This document shows, piece by piece, positions 44,801 through 59,800 of a stretch of 64,000 nucleotides of DNA (its first letter is position 1; every line of letters begins with the position of its first letter). The notes under the pieces are model-generated. The model was not told the DNA's origin. It searched no databases and worked only from the letters and a program-made list of their open reading frames with translations. Both the position numbers and the translations under genes were made by a program. The stretch is from Gymnogyps californianus (Eukaryota > Chordata > Aves > Accipitriformes > Cathartidae), in the NCBI RefSeq assembly GCF_018139145.2, contig NC_059500.1, positions 22,177,437-22,241,436 of the forward strand. The letters run 5' to 3'.

Positions 44801-47800
44801 TTGTGTGGTTGCTAGCCTATCTCTTCTGCTGCTCTTCAGTGTGCAGAGGCGCTCTGTGTTAATGTTGAGGTGAAACATTCATTGTTCCCAACGGAGCTGG
44901 CTGCAATATGTCAAGGTCTTCAACCATGTAAAGAATATACCTACTGCATGGCCATGAGGTTCTCGGACTCCTCCTTTCTGCTGTGTATTTCTGTGTTCAG
45001 CGATTAATAATTTCCCAGTGTTGGTGAGACTTGTCAAGCAGAGTGCAAACAACTCTGTTGACAAGAGAAAAAGGCCTTTTTTCTCAAAGGCTGTCCTTAC
45101 CAAAGCAGTTTTGACAGTGGTAGCCACAAGAAAACATATAGGAAAAAAACATAAGCAGGTTCTTCCTGTCACTATATTTTCTTTCTTTAACTTCTGTTTA
45201 TGCTCTGCTGTGATTAAATAGTTTTCCTTTCATAGATGGTCTTGGGACAACTCGGGGAAGGGTGAGCAGAGGCACTTGTATGGGTGTATAATGTGGACTA
45301 AGAGAGTAATGTTAAAATGATGCCTCTTTTGAAATAAGCCCAAGACTTTGCAAAAAGATCCGAACAAGGAGCTTTTCTATCATTTGTTCATATATACACT
45401 AGTAACCTCCTGGAGACTGTTCTAACTTGGTAATTGCCTCTAAAATCATACTAAACTCTGTAAATGTACAAACATACACAGGCAGGTTTGTCAAAGATTT
45501 TATCAGCCTCTTTTGCTGTTGAGGGCATGAAATTTTATATACTGTACATGCAGTTCTGCAGCCCCATGGTGGTAAAACATGGGTTTTACCCATAAGATGA
45601 TCGTTTATGAGGCCATGCAAATATGTTCAGTTAGGATCTCTGGAAACTTAATCTGGGTATGAGTTAATATTCTGCATGTAGATGCTTTCTAGTCCCTGCC
45701 TGCACGCTATTCTGTGCTGGTTGGAAGCAGTATCAGGAACAAAATGTGTAAGTAGAAGCTGCTGTGAGTGCTCAGGTGTCAGCAGACTAGGGAATGATAA
45801 AGCCATATATCCTACAAGCAAGAGGTTTAAAAAAGATCCACTCTGTAACAGAACAGCTGGAAACAAAAAACTGCCTTTGAAGACTTGAGAGAGAAGTAAT
45901 ATTATTCTGCTAGTTTTGCAGGTACTGGGGTTTCAAATTTCAAAAGCAGTTTGGTCCCAGTACTGTGCAGTCCTAAGTCTGGCTTCAGTCCAGCTGACTA
46001 ACAAGGGAACATCATTTAGAAGCAGTCTGCAAAATGTCACCAAGATGGGGACAGGGCTTTGCTTAGGCCTTGTGTTCAGTCTGGCTCTTCATATTGCTGG
46101 GCTGTTCTTACCATGGGGTTGGAAAAGTTGTTAGACCCCAGTACAAGACTTTATTCTCACTGGAGATCTGGACTATTTGCTCTGTGCTTTCTTTAACCAC
46201 CTGAAAGCTTCACGCAACTCATTTGTAGGAATTCCAACAAAAAAATGCCTGAACCTTGGTAAAACTAACTTTGTCCTTGCACTAGTTTTTGAGTGTGTCT
46301 TGAAAACAGTTTCAGCTCCCAAGTTCTGTTGCGAGACTTAATTTTATTTTTCATCCATCTCCATTAGGAACCTGTCACAGGGTCTGTGATCCATGTAACT
46401 GAAGGAGTGCTTTTATATGGATACAGCACAATACTTACTGTATGCCAAACAAGATGGTGAGTGGAAGCACTGTGCTGTTTTTCACATGATTGTAGTCTGT
46501 TTTCTCTGTTTCTCTTGGGACTTGCCTTAGTTAATGATTCCACAGTTGTATAGAATTTTGTGGGGTTTTAGTCTAACTTTGTCCTCCACAGGTCCTCTCA
46601 GAGCATCATAACCAAAAAAGGAATAAGTTATGGGGGAAGACAGATGGACGAATATAGATAAAAAGCCAGAGACACACCCTGCATGCTTAGTTTAGGACGA
46701 AGAAAAAAGTATCCCTTTGTTAAATATTGTGTCTAGAAAACATACCAAGAATTAACATTTATTAAAGGCTTATGTGTTTCAAAGTCTGTATTTGTTCCAA
46801 CTAATACACAGTCAGAGGAATATATTCAAACTTGTAATTTCTGAACCTTTCGTATTTCTTGATTAGGTAGCTGTCCAGTTCTTATGTAAACATCAGACAT
46901 GTGAAGGGCTATAATACAACATTTTAGCTGGAGCTAAAGTTTTAAAGTTAGTTGGTGTGTTTTATACTGGTTATTGCATTTTTCTTTCCTCATTGGCGTT
47001 AGTAATCTGGGAAAAGTGACTTAAGTATATATCTCAGGCTTGTTGTTACATGGTGTTATTGTGTTCTTCTTGGGAGCTTGATGTCCAGGTAGATTGTAAT
47101 GCGGAAAAACTGAGCAGACAGTGAGTCACTTGACAATACAATTGTCAAACTTTTTGATCCATTTGAAAGTTACCATCCAGTTAACTTGTCAGTGCTGAAG
47201 TTGTTTCTTATCTTTATTAGTTAGTATTGAATTTTATTAATTTTTAATGAGGTTGTTGCTAATACCATGTTATTGTGGTTATTACTGTAAGGGAATTGAA
47301 CCTCTCTTTAAAGTCAGTAATTTCCCTTTTGTGGCCCTGAAGGGGAAAAAAAAGTAGTTGTTAAACTGGGATTTTTTTGCCTTGTGTTTTCTTGGGTTTC
47401 TTGGTGGCAATTCTGAAAGATTGTAACTTCGCTAATATACTCTATTACTCTCCTCCCAAGGGTGATGGGGAGCAGGGGACCTCACAAGATGCTTTGGTAC
47501 CTGACCTTTCTAGCAAATCCATAGCCCTAAGTTTATAACATAGAAACCACTGATGGCAGTTCTAGCAGTATGACTGGGACTACAATAAATATTTGAATTT
47601 TTCTCATTCATGTGTGATTGCATCTTCTTGTGGTTATGGCAGAAAAGGCAGTTAGCATCCTCCTTAACAACTGTTCGTTGGCTCATGTTTCTAAAGAGCA
47701 ACTCTGTAGATGTTTTCAGAATTAATTTGCCAAAACCTATAGTTTGAAATTAATGGATGGATTGACTGTTTTGAGAGGTGCTTGGAAGAAAGAAGAGTTC

Positions 47801-50800
47801 TGCCAGTGGGTGGTTAACTCCTTGTATTTCTTTGTCTCCCATTGTTTGTCCAGTTTGAGGATGCCACGTGCAAGTATTTTGCTGGCCAATGTGGATGAAT
47901 TCTAAAACAATTAAAAAAAAATTCTTTGTCTTAGATTGCTGGGGTGGGGTAGTTAGTGTCTAAAATTGACTCAAGCAACAGGTCATGCATGTTTTGATGG
48001 GAAGCAAGGCACCTCACAAGATGCTTGGGCACCTGGCCTTTCTTGCAAATATACAGCCTTAAGCTAGGTGCCTGCACTCCTTATGAAATGAACTGCGAAA
48101 GGTAAGTGGAGGTTTCATGGTTTTTTGAAGTCAGCCTATGCTGCCAAATGAGTTGTTCCACTGTGCCACGGTCCTGAAGTTTCACTCTGTCTGCACTACA
48201 GTTTGTTCAGTCAAAGAACTGCCCTGGCTGAAAACTAGCTCAGTAAGAAATATTTCTTTCCAGCATTGTCCGTTCATGGTTCTGGCTTATTATGTGACTG
48301 TGTGACTTTTAGTGTTGGCACAAGACGAGTGTAAAAAACTCGAGCTTGGTGTTTAGTTGTGATCCCTCTGGTTACGTCTGCTTGATTTTTAAACACGGTT
48401 CACTCCAAAAGCTCCAAACTAAGAAATATCTCTAAAACTTAATTCATGACCATAAAAATGGCATTGTTTTAAGACGTATAAAACTACAGCAGAGGTTTTA
48501 TTTAGACTCTTGGTATCTCAGCTGGTAAATGAAAGAGATTAACAAGGCTAGTGTTGTGCCTAATTGTGTGTTGTCCAAAGGATGGGCTTCAAATGGTGTC
48601 TGGAGAAAAATAGTTATGCTGTGGGTAGACGGCTTTTCAAATCCACCTTATTTTTACTGTGAATGTTCACATGCATCTTTTAAAATAAATAGTGCCTATG
48701 TGGAATTCATCCTAGCATAGTGACTGTTCGCATGCATGACCTTGTATGTTAATTAGCATAGCTGTAATGAGCTGTAATGATTAATTTTAATCAGCACATT
48801 TAATATCTCCTTTCTTCCAAGAGTTTTTCTGCAGCAGTACTTTCTTATATTTAATAGAACAAAACAGTATTTATGTAATATTAGCAGTTATTCAATGAAA
48901 TCCCTTATGTAATTTTTAAGGGTAAGTTAGGTAACAAAGACCAGACTACCTCTGCCTGAAACCTATGCTCCTGGTAGTTCCTACCATGTGGTAGAGTCTG
49001 TAGGTTGAATTGATACTGTGTTTTAGCAAAATTTGAAACTAGTAAGCAGCACAAAGGAAAGCATAGAATGGCAGAGATTCTATTGACAAGCTCTGCTTCT
49101 GTGTTGATAAATGGACCTTTGTTTGCCTGCAACAGTTCTGTCTCCAGAGATGACAGCCTTAGCCAAAATGGACACACTGTTCTCACAGGTCGCAAGATGC
49201 AGTTTGTGTTAACAGCTTGATGTAGATGTTCAGAGTACACCATTTAAGTTATTTCTAACAAGTACAATGTGCATTTATTGTGCCGTCTGTAAAACACACG
49301 TTTCCATTCTGGAAGTTCCTGCGAGAGGCTGACAGTCTTCTCCATATCTAGTGTAAAATGGGGGGGGAGGCATACACACCGTGGTGGGAGGTATTGGCTG
49401 TTGAAGGAACCTTCCCTCTGCTTTCCCAGGAGAAGGAGTGGTGGTGTAGGCTGTGTGCCTACCTGTGAGAGGTGGCCAAGCCAGGACAGAGCTGTGAAGT
49501 GAAAGCTGGGCTGGTTGAATTATGAATAAAGCATACAGGGCTTGGGGGCTGGTTGACTGTTAACCCTGTCTTTTTTTCTGCTGCTGCTCAGCATAGTGGA
49601 ACTGGGTCAGGTTGCAAGTTAATTGTAAACTGACAGAACAGGCACTGGAACATGCAAGGCAGAAAATGAAACTAGCAAGGAGTTTTAAGTGTAACAAAAA
49701 ATTATCCCAGACCATGGAAACAGTAACAGGAAAAACCGGGAAAGGATACCAAAGAGAGGGAGCCAGTGAGCTGCTGATGGCTGATGCTGAGAAGCATGAG
49801 ACGTTTTCTCTTTTTTTGTTTCCAACACTGAAAATATCAAACATAGTGAGATGGTTCCTGCAAGTAGGACTGCTGACAAATACCTTGGAAGGATGGGGAA
49901 AGAAAGAAGTTAGAGAGTACTTGGATTTGTTTCAATTAGTTTTACTTGAAAATCTTGAGGTAAGATTCTTAAAGACAGCCTCAGAACTATTTTGCACGTT
50001 TTTTTGCCTGAGATCTTCCAAAAGATAGAAGTAACAAAAAATGGGGAAAGATAAAATACACTTATTTTCTTTAAAATTGTGGTGAAATGGGGATCAGTCT
50101 GCAGACAGCCTATAACTGGCTGAATATGGATTTGTTAAGAAGTTGTGTCAAACCCATTTCGTCTTCTCAAGTCTAGTAAAAGAGGGATAGTGGTGGAAGT
50201 GAAACAATAGATGCCTTATGTCTTGTCTTTGTTAAGGCTTTTGTTGTTGTTTTATGACACTTGTAGCCAAGCCAGAGAAGCAAAGTAAGGGAGAGAGTTT
50301 CGTTTGGCGTTTTTTTTTCAAGCTATACTTAGAGATTGTTAGATAGCAATAGTTTGTTTTACAACTAAAAGACTGTATCAAATTGAAATTGGAAGGATGG
50401 CCTGGGCCTGATAAGTACTATTAAGGATTTATTATCTGTATGACATGATAATGAGTAAGCTTTCTTAAATTTGCGATGACACCAAGCTAAGGAAGATTGG
50501 AGACATGCTGGGGGATAAGATTGGAGTCAAAACTGGTGTTGACAAATTGATCTTCAATGTGGCTTGAAAGAAATCAAGTGAGATAAAGTAGGGATAAGTA
50601 CACGACAGCACATTTGGTGGTAAAAACACAGGATGTGCAATTGAAGAAAATCCTCTGCAATTTATAGTAGGTCTCAAGTTAAACTTGAATTAACAGTGTC
50701 ATGCTGTTGTAAGACAGGACTTCTGCTTTCAACTTTTCTACACTTTTCAGTGTATGTTTTAAGCTGGTGTCTAGTTTTGCATGCTGTCATCCATCAGGTT

Positions 50801-53800
50801 GGTGGATCAGTTGGAGAGAGATAAGAGCAGCTGACTGAAGATGATCAGAGATGCAGAAATCGGAGTTCTTTACTCAGAAGAAGGTGGGATATCTAATGAT
50901 GGATTTTAAAAATGTAATCACTGTTTTTCTTATCCACTGTGATTGCAGAAAACAGACTGTTAACTTCCTTTCTGAAGTAATGTTCTGAATTTCAGCTGGG
51001 AAGTTTTAATAGGAAACTTGCAGGAGAGAACAGTGAAGCACTAGGACAGATCATCAACAGAGGTTGTGGCAGCTTTAAAAACAGCTTAGACACCCATCCA
51101 TCAGTGATGACACGGGTACATTTTTTCCTGTAATTCGTTACAGTGTTGGATAATTTTCCTTTGCAGTCCTTCCCATGGTTTCGTTAGGTGCTGTATTACT
51201 GTGGGTGACATTTTAATAACATAAGGCTCGTTCAGTTGACCCGTACAATTCTGAGAATGGAGTTCTGCACTACTCCTCTTTAGATTTAAAACATAACTAA
51301 AATCTCCTTGCTCTTCCTTCACCATTTCATTCACTTTCCTAGAACAGACTCCTACCAGCTTCCTTCCCTCCAAGCTATTATGTCTCCTTTTTCTTCTCCT
51401 GAAGCTTCTCTGACTCTTATTTTCCCTTGATCCTGTAACAGCAGCTGTGTACCCTGGTTCTTTTCACTATGCCATGCTGGGGGAATAGATCATGTTTGAG
51501 AATGTAGGAGTAGTTTTTCTTTGGAATGGTTTGAAGCAATGTTGTGCTCCTAGTGCAGATGTTAATAATTTCTGTACTTTAAAAATGCTGGCATGATGTG
51601 GTCAGTGCTAAACTCCTCTCTTCTTTCTCCTTCCTTACACGGGCTAATGTATCCCTGCGAACATGGCCACCCTGTTTACTTCTGCAGCACTTTTCTTGTC
51701 TTGTTTTCTTGAGTCAGATGTGTTTTCTTCACTGTTAGAACTTTATTGACTGTCTTCTGCTGTTTAAGAGGTTATTTACTGAGTTTTGCAATTTGTCTCT
51801 TGTGCTTGTAGGATAATCAAGCAAATGTGCAAGACCCCATGTAGTGCCATACAGACTCCAAATATGCAGAGCCCAGTGGTTGTGGAATAAATACCTCCGT
51901 GTGGGACTGTGGTCTGTTCTAGTGAACTTTCCCTCCCCACCCCCCCATTTGCTTTCAACTTTATGTTTACATTTTGCTTTCATTCCTTCATATTTGGGGG
52001 AAAAAATAGAAAAAAAAAAAAATCTTGTGCCCAGCAAATGTCAATCAGTGCTATTATGTCTTCCAAGTTTTCATGTAGCGTGAAAAAACACCTGCGTGAA
52101 TTCCCTTCGTGATCACAATGGGAGGTTAAAGCTGAAGCCTCAGTGTGAGTTTTTGTCCTGGTTTCGGCTAGGACAGAATTAATTTTCTTCCTAGTAGCTG
52201 GTACAGTGCTGTGTTTTGGATTTAGTAGGAGAAGAATGTTGATAACACACTGATGTTTTTAGTTGTTGCTAAGTAGTGTTTATACTAAGTCAAGGATTTT
52301 TCAGCTTCTCGTGCCCAGCCAGCAAGAAGGCTGGAGGGGCACAAGAAGCTGGGAGGGGACACCATCAGGACAGCTGACCCAAACTGGCCAAAGAGCTATT
52401 CCATACCATATGACATCATGCCCAGTATATAAACTGGGGGGAGTTAACTGGGAGGGGGGATCGCGGCTCGGGAACTAACTGGGCATCGGTCAACGAGTGG
52501 TGAGCAATTGCATTGTGCACCACTTACTTTGTATAGTTTAATTCTTTTAGTATTGCTATTGTCATATTATTATTATTATCATCATTATCATTGTTTTTCA
52601 TTCCTTTCTGTCCTATTAAACTGTCTTTATCTCAACTCACGAGTTTTTTTTTTCCTGATTCTCTCCCCCATCCCAGGGGTGGGGGGGCAGTGAGCGAGCA
52701 GCTGCGTGGTGTTTAGCTGCCGGCTGGGGTTAAACCACGACAGTTTTCAAATCCCACTATCAACAGTATTGCTGCTCAGCATTTTAACAAGTGTGTCCAG
52801 CTAATGTACCTATTCTGCATCCCATCCTGCCTCACATTATTCAGGACGTGCCAAAAACATCAGCTTAGTTGCAAATGTCTGCTTTACAACTTTTGCCTTG
52901 TGCTAACAATGTATTTGATACACAGAAAAGAGAGGTATTAGGACAGTAAAAAGGAAATGGAACTTTATATAAAAAATGAACAATATGGGTGTTACTGTGT
53001 ATCTTTTACATTCATTTAAAAAGTGGTTTGTAAGTGTAGATGAATACTACTAGGTACTCTAGTACTAGGCAGTAAAAACAAAAAGAATACTCTTGAAACA
53101 AAATTAATTTTGTTAAACAATGTATTGACTATTCCAAATATACATGTAAGAAATTAATTGTTTACACATCAATTTATCAGTCTTTCTATGTATGAATGGT
53201 TGTGATGAGAATGAATGCACTGTATTAAACTGAGATTAGAACTGAGGGCCTTCTTCCCTAACAGGAGCTGCCAGGCAGATGTATTGTTGCAGTAAATTTG
53301 TAGTTCTTCATTCTTTGCCCTTTCTTCGGGGCATCCAGGTAGTAGTAGGTGGAAAATTCCAGCAGTTCTGAAGTTGTCCTGATTATTAGTTCAGCAGCTG
53401 TAACTTCAGTCTTGCTTTACCTCTTCCTTTAAAAGATAACATGGAAATGCTGAATGAGTCTATCAGGATGATTGGCACCTGACATAGTAATAGCTTCTGT
53501 GTTGTTGAACCATCAAAATTAGTAATAATTGAGGGAATTGGAGAATCAAAAAATACCTATTAAAGTATTTGTACGTGAAATGGTCTGTGGAAACTAATAA
53601 CTGTTGAGATTGTGATAAAGGTAATGAAATCTCATGTTTCTGAGTGTAAATTGATTAGAGAAACAGAAATTTCTTTCTTGTGGCCATTGCTAGTTCTGGA
53701 AATTAGTTCTTCAGAAAAGCATGCTAAGAACTAATGTGGATGATTGTCGTCTTTCCTAGTCTACCAGACTGCTATATCTGCTAGTGAACTTTCCTGAATT

Positions 53801-56800
53801 GTTTTTCTGTTTTGTAAAGTCAAAACACCTATCAGGCCTTAGCTGGAATGCAAAACTACATAAATTCTCCCTCCAGCACCACATGTAGGTGAGGACATTG
53901 TTTTAATCGTGTTTTACAGAGCAGCGGACATAGTCTTCTAGTCTGGTAACCTTCAAAAGTAATCTCTGTATTTGGGAGCTTACCTTGAGATACTTTGCCA
54001 AAGAACATAGTGTAATACAGAGAGCTTCTGTAATATACATTCTCTGTTGCTTATGCGTTCTGGGTATATCAGATAGCTTTGGAATCGTAGTGAGTTACTC
54101 CTGTTGGTACAGATTGAGAAATAAGCATTTTGTACAGCTTGCTTCATGTGACGCTTAGGGCATGTTATCTAGCTGTTTCTTTCCCCATCTAAAATCCTGA
54201 TAGAGGTTATCCTCTACTCTGAGCAAAAGGTGTCACTCTGAGCCTTCTGGAAGTTCTGACTGAAGATTGAGCTCAGTGGAAACCTACCTGTACTTTGTTT
54301 TGCAGTTGTTGCTGGCTATTTTCTCAACTTTCCTCCCAAAACTTTACATAAAGTATTGGTCCATGTAGTCTTTGTGTGATGCTATAGTTTGTCAGCTGTA
54401 CATTTGTACTTACTTCAAGTGGTAAGAATGAGATGATGGGCTTTTATCTGAAGGTTTTTTCATTGATGGCCAATAAAACCAGTGAGCTGGAAGATAGCCT
54501 TTTTTATAAGGTTTATTGTTGGATGAATTCGTGTGAAGTTTGAGTATTGGTCAATGTGATGGAATTGCTCTGTCAATTGAAGGTCTCCACATGCAAGAGA
54601 GTTGCCATAGGTCCTGTGTCACAAAGGTGAAGATGTGATTGCCTGTCCTGGTAGGACAGCAAGCTGTGGAAAGTGAAGAAAATGAGCAGGCTGTCTAATG
54701 ATGCAGGGAAACCGGAGGCTAGTTTGCCTCTGAAGGGAATGGTGCTGTTACTGGCCTAGTGCTGACTTATCTTCCTCTGTAGTGAACTGGTGTGCGGAGC
54801 TAAGTACACAAAAACTATTCGCTTTATTATGATCAGTTTTGTGCTGGTTTAACTACCTGCTGAGACAGCCGTAGTGGAGGAAAATGTGGGGAGACAAGTA
54901 AGAGAGCGGAATCATTGCTTTTGACAGCAGCAAGCTGACCTACTGTATCCCAGATTCTTGCTTGTTTGTATGCAGAAGTAGAAAACAGAACAAAGGAAGC
55001 TGGAGACAGACTGCTTTGGGAAGCCAGAATGATGGGCAGGGAAGAGGACTAGAAAGACAGAGTTTCAGAGTAGAAGCTACTTCTCATCTGGAGGGAACCT
55101 GATTGGCAAGGCAGAAAAGATTGGTGATTTGCAGGAAATCTTTGGTTGGCAGAAAGAAGTGAGTTACTTTTTGGAGGATTTTATTTGACCTAGGTCTAAA
55201 TCAAAGACTGGTGAAGAAACAGGCAAAAAGTATGTTTTTGTTTTGGTTGCATTCCACTTTTATGTGCTGTCTCAACTAAGAGCAGCTTTAGAATTCTGCA
55301 TGCAGCACGTCTTACAAATTTAGACTGTTGCCTTTGCTAGATCAAATCTTACACGGTGAAATTCCTGGGGGAGGGTGTGCTTAAGGTTTGTGGAAGTCTT
55401 GGTCTTACTTGCTTGTCTTCAAGCTTCATGAAGGCAGTAACACCAGCTGAAACCTGCAGAGGCCACGTAGTTGAAGCCCAGACATAGAAGTCTGGAGAAT
55501 GCTCAGCTGGAGGGAGGGACTTCTGTTAGCATTTTCTGTGACATGGCAGCGTTCGTTCACACCAGACTTCTCTTTTGCAAGGGCCCACAGCTTCTTAATG
55601 AGAAAGCAAAGTCAGGTATTTTAGAAAAGTACTCTTTTAGTATGAGTAGCAAATGTGAGTTGTCTCAGAAAAAAACAATTCTGAGATCGTTGCCAGGATT
55701 GTTTGCCTGCAGTTGCTCATAGAAAAGTCAAAGCTAGGGAACTGGTGTAATTCCATGATTTAAGCAGTCAGGGGCTTGACTTGCTGTCAGAGTCAGAGCA
55801 GATGGGGCACTGCGTGAGGCCCAGAAACACAGCAGTTGGGTAAGGGTCCGGCAGTGGGTGCTCTGGAGATCGGCAGCTACACCAAGGAACTAAATTAAAC
55901 ACGCTTCTACCAAGGATAAAAGTGATCTAACTCTAGTGATTCCAGCATATATTTTTTAATTGGCAATTTCTTATTGCTTCATTTCCTGGGGATGCTATGG
56001 AGTGCTCCATTGGACATGGATCTCTAGGTCAGTCCTTTTTAAGTTAATGTTTCAAATAGATCACTGTTTATCTACAGTATTGGTCTAGAAGTGTCTCACA
56101 GCACAACTGTGTGGAACAGGTTTTCTTACGTTGTTTGTTTATTTACTCTACTTGCCTCTAGGGAACTTGCATGCGTCTTTAGTTTTTACTTTTCTTCTTC
56201 AAAGGTATTTGTGCACCTCAACTGCAAGTTGCATAAGCAAACATTAAATGTTTTCTGGCAAAATGACCATACCTTTTTAGTAGCTGAAAATTTAAATAGT
56301 TTTAAGTAAATATATAGTTGCTCTTGGTGTTATATAGTGGCTGTAGAACCATCCTTACCAGACTTCCTTTATAAATTTGGTAGAACATAAGATGGGAAAA
56401 GAACAGGAAAATTACTCCACTGGTTCTGTTCAGTCTCAGAGCCAAACCCTTGCAGGTATTGTGCAGCATGCATGTATGTTCACCTAGTTAGTTCCTCATG
56501 CTTACCAAAGCGATAATGAGAACAAGGTAAAAGTGAGTACAGCAGGGAGTATGGCTGTTCTAGGAAAGAAAAAGACTGTGTTACTGATCCTGTTTTGGTG
56601 TCTAACAGAAATTTCACTCATTTTAAGTTTGATCTTCCATTTATTAAAAAAACCAACCAACCAACCGACCCAAATAAAAAAATAACAATCACCGAACACT
56701 TTTATATTGTAATTTTTAGAGTATGCAGGTGTATACTTTATTTATATGTTTAACTGCCCAATATTATTATAGCATGCAGTATGTATGACAGTATTTTTGT

Positions 56801-59800
56801 ATTTAATTTCTCTTGGGGGAGAAAATCTAAATGTTTCAAATTTATGTCAAGTTATAAATTAAGCTCATTTTTTAATTGTTAGCAAAATCCTGTTTTTAAA
56901 CGGTGTTAGGAATTAAGAAGATGGAATGTGTAACAATTCTTGAAGGATTGGTGTGGTAGGTGGATGGCTAAACAATTAGAACAGGTTGTGACAGAATAAC
57001 CTGATGTTTTCCTGTTAAAAGTACAGTTTCTTGTGACAGCAGGAGTTCAGCTTTACAGCTTCCTTAGCTTGCTTTCTGGCTGTTTTCAAAATTTAGGTGT
57101 CATTGACCTCATTGACCTGGTAACTAACATGTCCTTAAAACCTTTTATGTGGTACTTCTTTTTTGGGGCGGAGAGTATGTTTTTCCAATGAAACTGAAAT
57201 TAATTAAAGGTTAAATTAAAAGATTGTATTTAAGCGAATTATTTTTTTTCTCCCTAATCTGAAAATATTCCAGATACGTATTTTGGAGAAAGGTTTTAAT
57301 GTTATGCAGCAAGCTTGCTGAATCCAAAATATCTTTCTGATTTGTGGAATGAAAAATGGTTTAGGGCCTGTATTCTTGCACTGATGTCAGTTAATATGTA
57401 TTTTTATGTGGAGTTTTTTACATGTTTGGGATGTAGTCTATTGAGACTGTGAATAGAAAGTGATACTATGGAAAGTCCAAGTTGGTTTATTTTTTTAATG
57501 TGAACTATTACGGTTTCAATTTTGTTGTGGTTGATGTTTTGGTTTCTCTCTTGTCTGAAGAGCTAAACTTTAACCACAATTGAAGTAATAAAGCTGACTG
57601 TCTAGATTCTGATTTCCAGTTGTGTAGCTTGGGCAAAACCCAGGAGAGTTACTGAAGAGAAAATAGGGCACAAAAAGTGAAATTAAGTCTTGCCAAGACT
57701 AAAAACATTCTAAATATTTTAAAATATTACAAATCACGGTATTCATAAACCTAACTAGTTCTGTCACTCTTATCTGCTCTAATCCTGTGGTTTTTTGAAG
57801 ACTTTGTCTGTTCTATGTCTTCTAGTTGTTTTTTTTTTCCAGTGCTCATCAGCTTAAGGTGAGCAAGACAGATTTGTCATAAGGCAGCGTTTAATAAAAC
57901 AGTTCTGTAACAGCGTGATAGGTGTTTCATGTGTTACATGTTAGCTAGTGTTTTCAGAGCATCTGAGTAGCTTTAAATGCCCAGCCCTTTGGACTCTGAA
58001 AAATTCCTACCTTTGAATACAGGTGAGAATTCATTTGAAATATGTTTAGATGGGTTGAGTGGGTTCTCTAACATAGAGACTTCCTGTTCCCAACTGTCTC
58101 CTGTGTGTCTGTCACCATAAAAATGGATCCAAATTTTGTAGGAGTTAGTAGAAAGATGTCAGTTAACTCCCACAGAATAGAGAACATTTAGGTTTAAGAG
58201 CAAATGTACTGAAATTATGTACATCTCTCTGCCAAAGATAAGCTTTCGTCTGTATTGAACTGGTGTATTAGGGGAGACTTTTATAGTCATCTTGATTTTA
58301 AAAGTTGAATCAAAATAGGTGGCTGGATTATTTTATAAATAAAGTTATTTTCATTAAAAAAAGAGGATTCTTTGTTTTTGTTATTAAGCAGTAGGGCCAT
58401 ACCTGCAGTAGAACCCTCCGATGTCTTAATCACTAGTTGTGGAATTTTATGTTCCCAAGTATTTTATTTTTATTCTATTTCAGAATGCTTTTGAGACAGT
58501 TTTCTTTTAAAGTGACTAGAAGTTCTAATTAGTTGTGCTTCTTAACATGTACATATTTACATGGAGAAACTCCTCCAGATCTACATGGGAATGTTTGTAG
58601 AATTTAAAATGAAAATGTTCTTTACTTAAAAATCCTTTTGATAAAGTTTGTAGATGGAGATTAGGAAAACTCTTGTCATTTCAGATTGCATGATGCACTC
58701 CATGTTAATTAAATCTATTTTCAGTAGTGCTTGTAGTCCTCAGTTACTCGAGTAGTCTCCAATTTATTACTTTATTGGTTTTTGTAATTCATTACCTCTT
58801 TTCTTGTGCTTCCGTACATGTGCTTCAGGCAATGTCCTCAGGCTGCAGATGCTACGAATGATACTCAGTGCATAACAGGAGGGAAAGCTTAGCACCTTTT
58901 GGCTGTCGGGAACCAGATACCGATTTGGAGATGTCCTTTGTGGGCTGTATTGAGAGGGCGGCTTACAGTTCTCACAGACAGGGCCGTGTAAGGCATGCCA
59001 GTGCCACAAGTGCCGCAGCCTCCTCCCACCCCAGCGTGGCAAAACTGGCTCTTCTGAGGCTGGGGCAACAGACCTTTGTCCTGGAAGCCCCTGGCAGCAT
59101 TGCTGTACACTGCTTCTCCTGATACTTACTTCAAAATTAGCACCCCTCTGGGGAGTCCCTCGATCTGTGGTGCTATATCTGGTCTGTTGTAAGAGAACAC
59201 ACGTAGACATAGCTTAATTGTATCTGTCATTCCCCTTGTAAAAATTTGAATGCTTTGTCATCCTTATTTTTCTTTGCAACACCTGTGTGAGATTGGTTTG
59301 TATTGTTGTCTTAATTTTTAAAAACGGGGAACTGAGCCATGCTAAGATGATTTATTTATTTATTCATTGACCAGATTCAAAGCTAAGAGCAAAACTCTGA
59401 CCAAAATTCTAACTGCAAGTATCAATTGCTTATATTTGGCCTATGTAACGTAGTTTAATTCTCTTATTATGAAGTTATTTCTTGTCATAAGTGGATATTT
59501 TATTTTATTAATTTATTTTTGCTAAAATACATGGTCATAATGTAATTATTATTATTACACTCCAGTTTTACTGTAAACATCTCTGCCAAGAATTCTGTTG
59601 GGGCAGCTCTGGAATTCCTGTGTGGAACAGACTTACAAAGCTCCACCCAATGTACAACTTCTTTCTGTACAATAGATGGACCTTGATTGTGATAATAAAT
59701 TACTTCAGTGAAACTGTTCATGCAAGAACTTTGGATATTTCACTGTATCATGTTTTCACAGAAACCTTCTGAATGATGTTCAGATATTAGTAATGAAATA

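Noticed and set aside
49612..50028. 138-codon plus frame in MCC intron 1
   Set aside because: It adjoins and partly precedes old CR1-like sequence, with no known domain. Likely chance or a LINE remnant.
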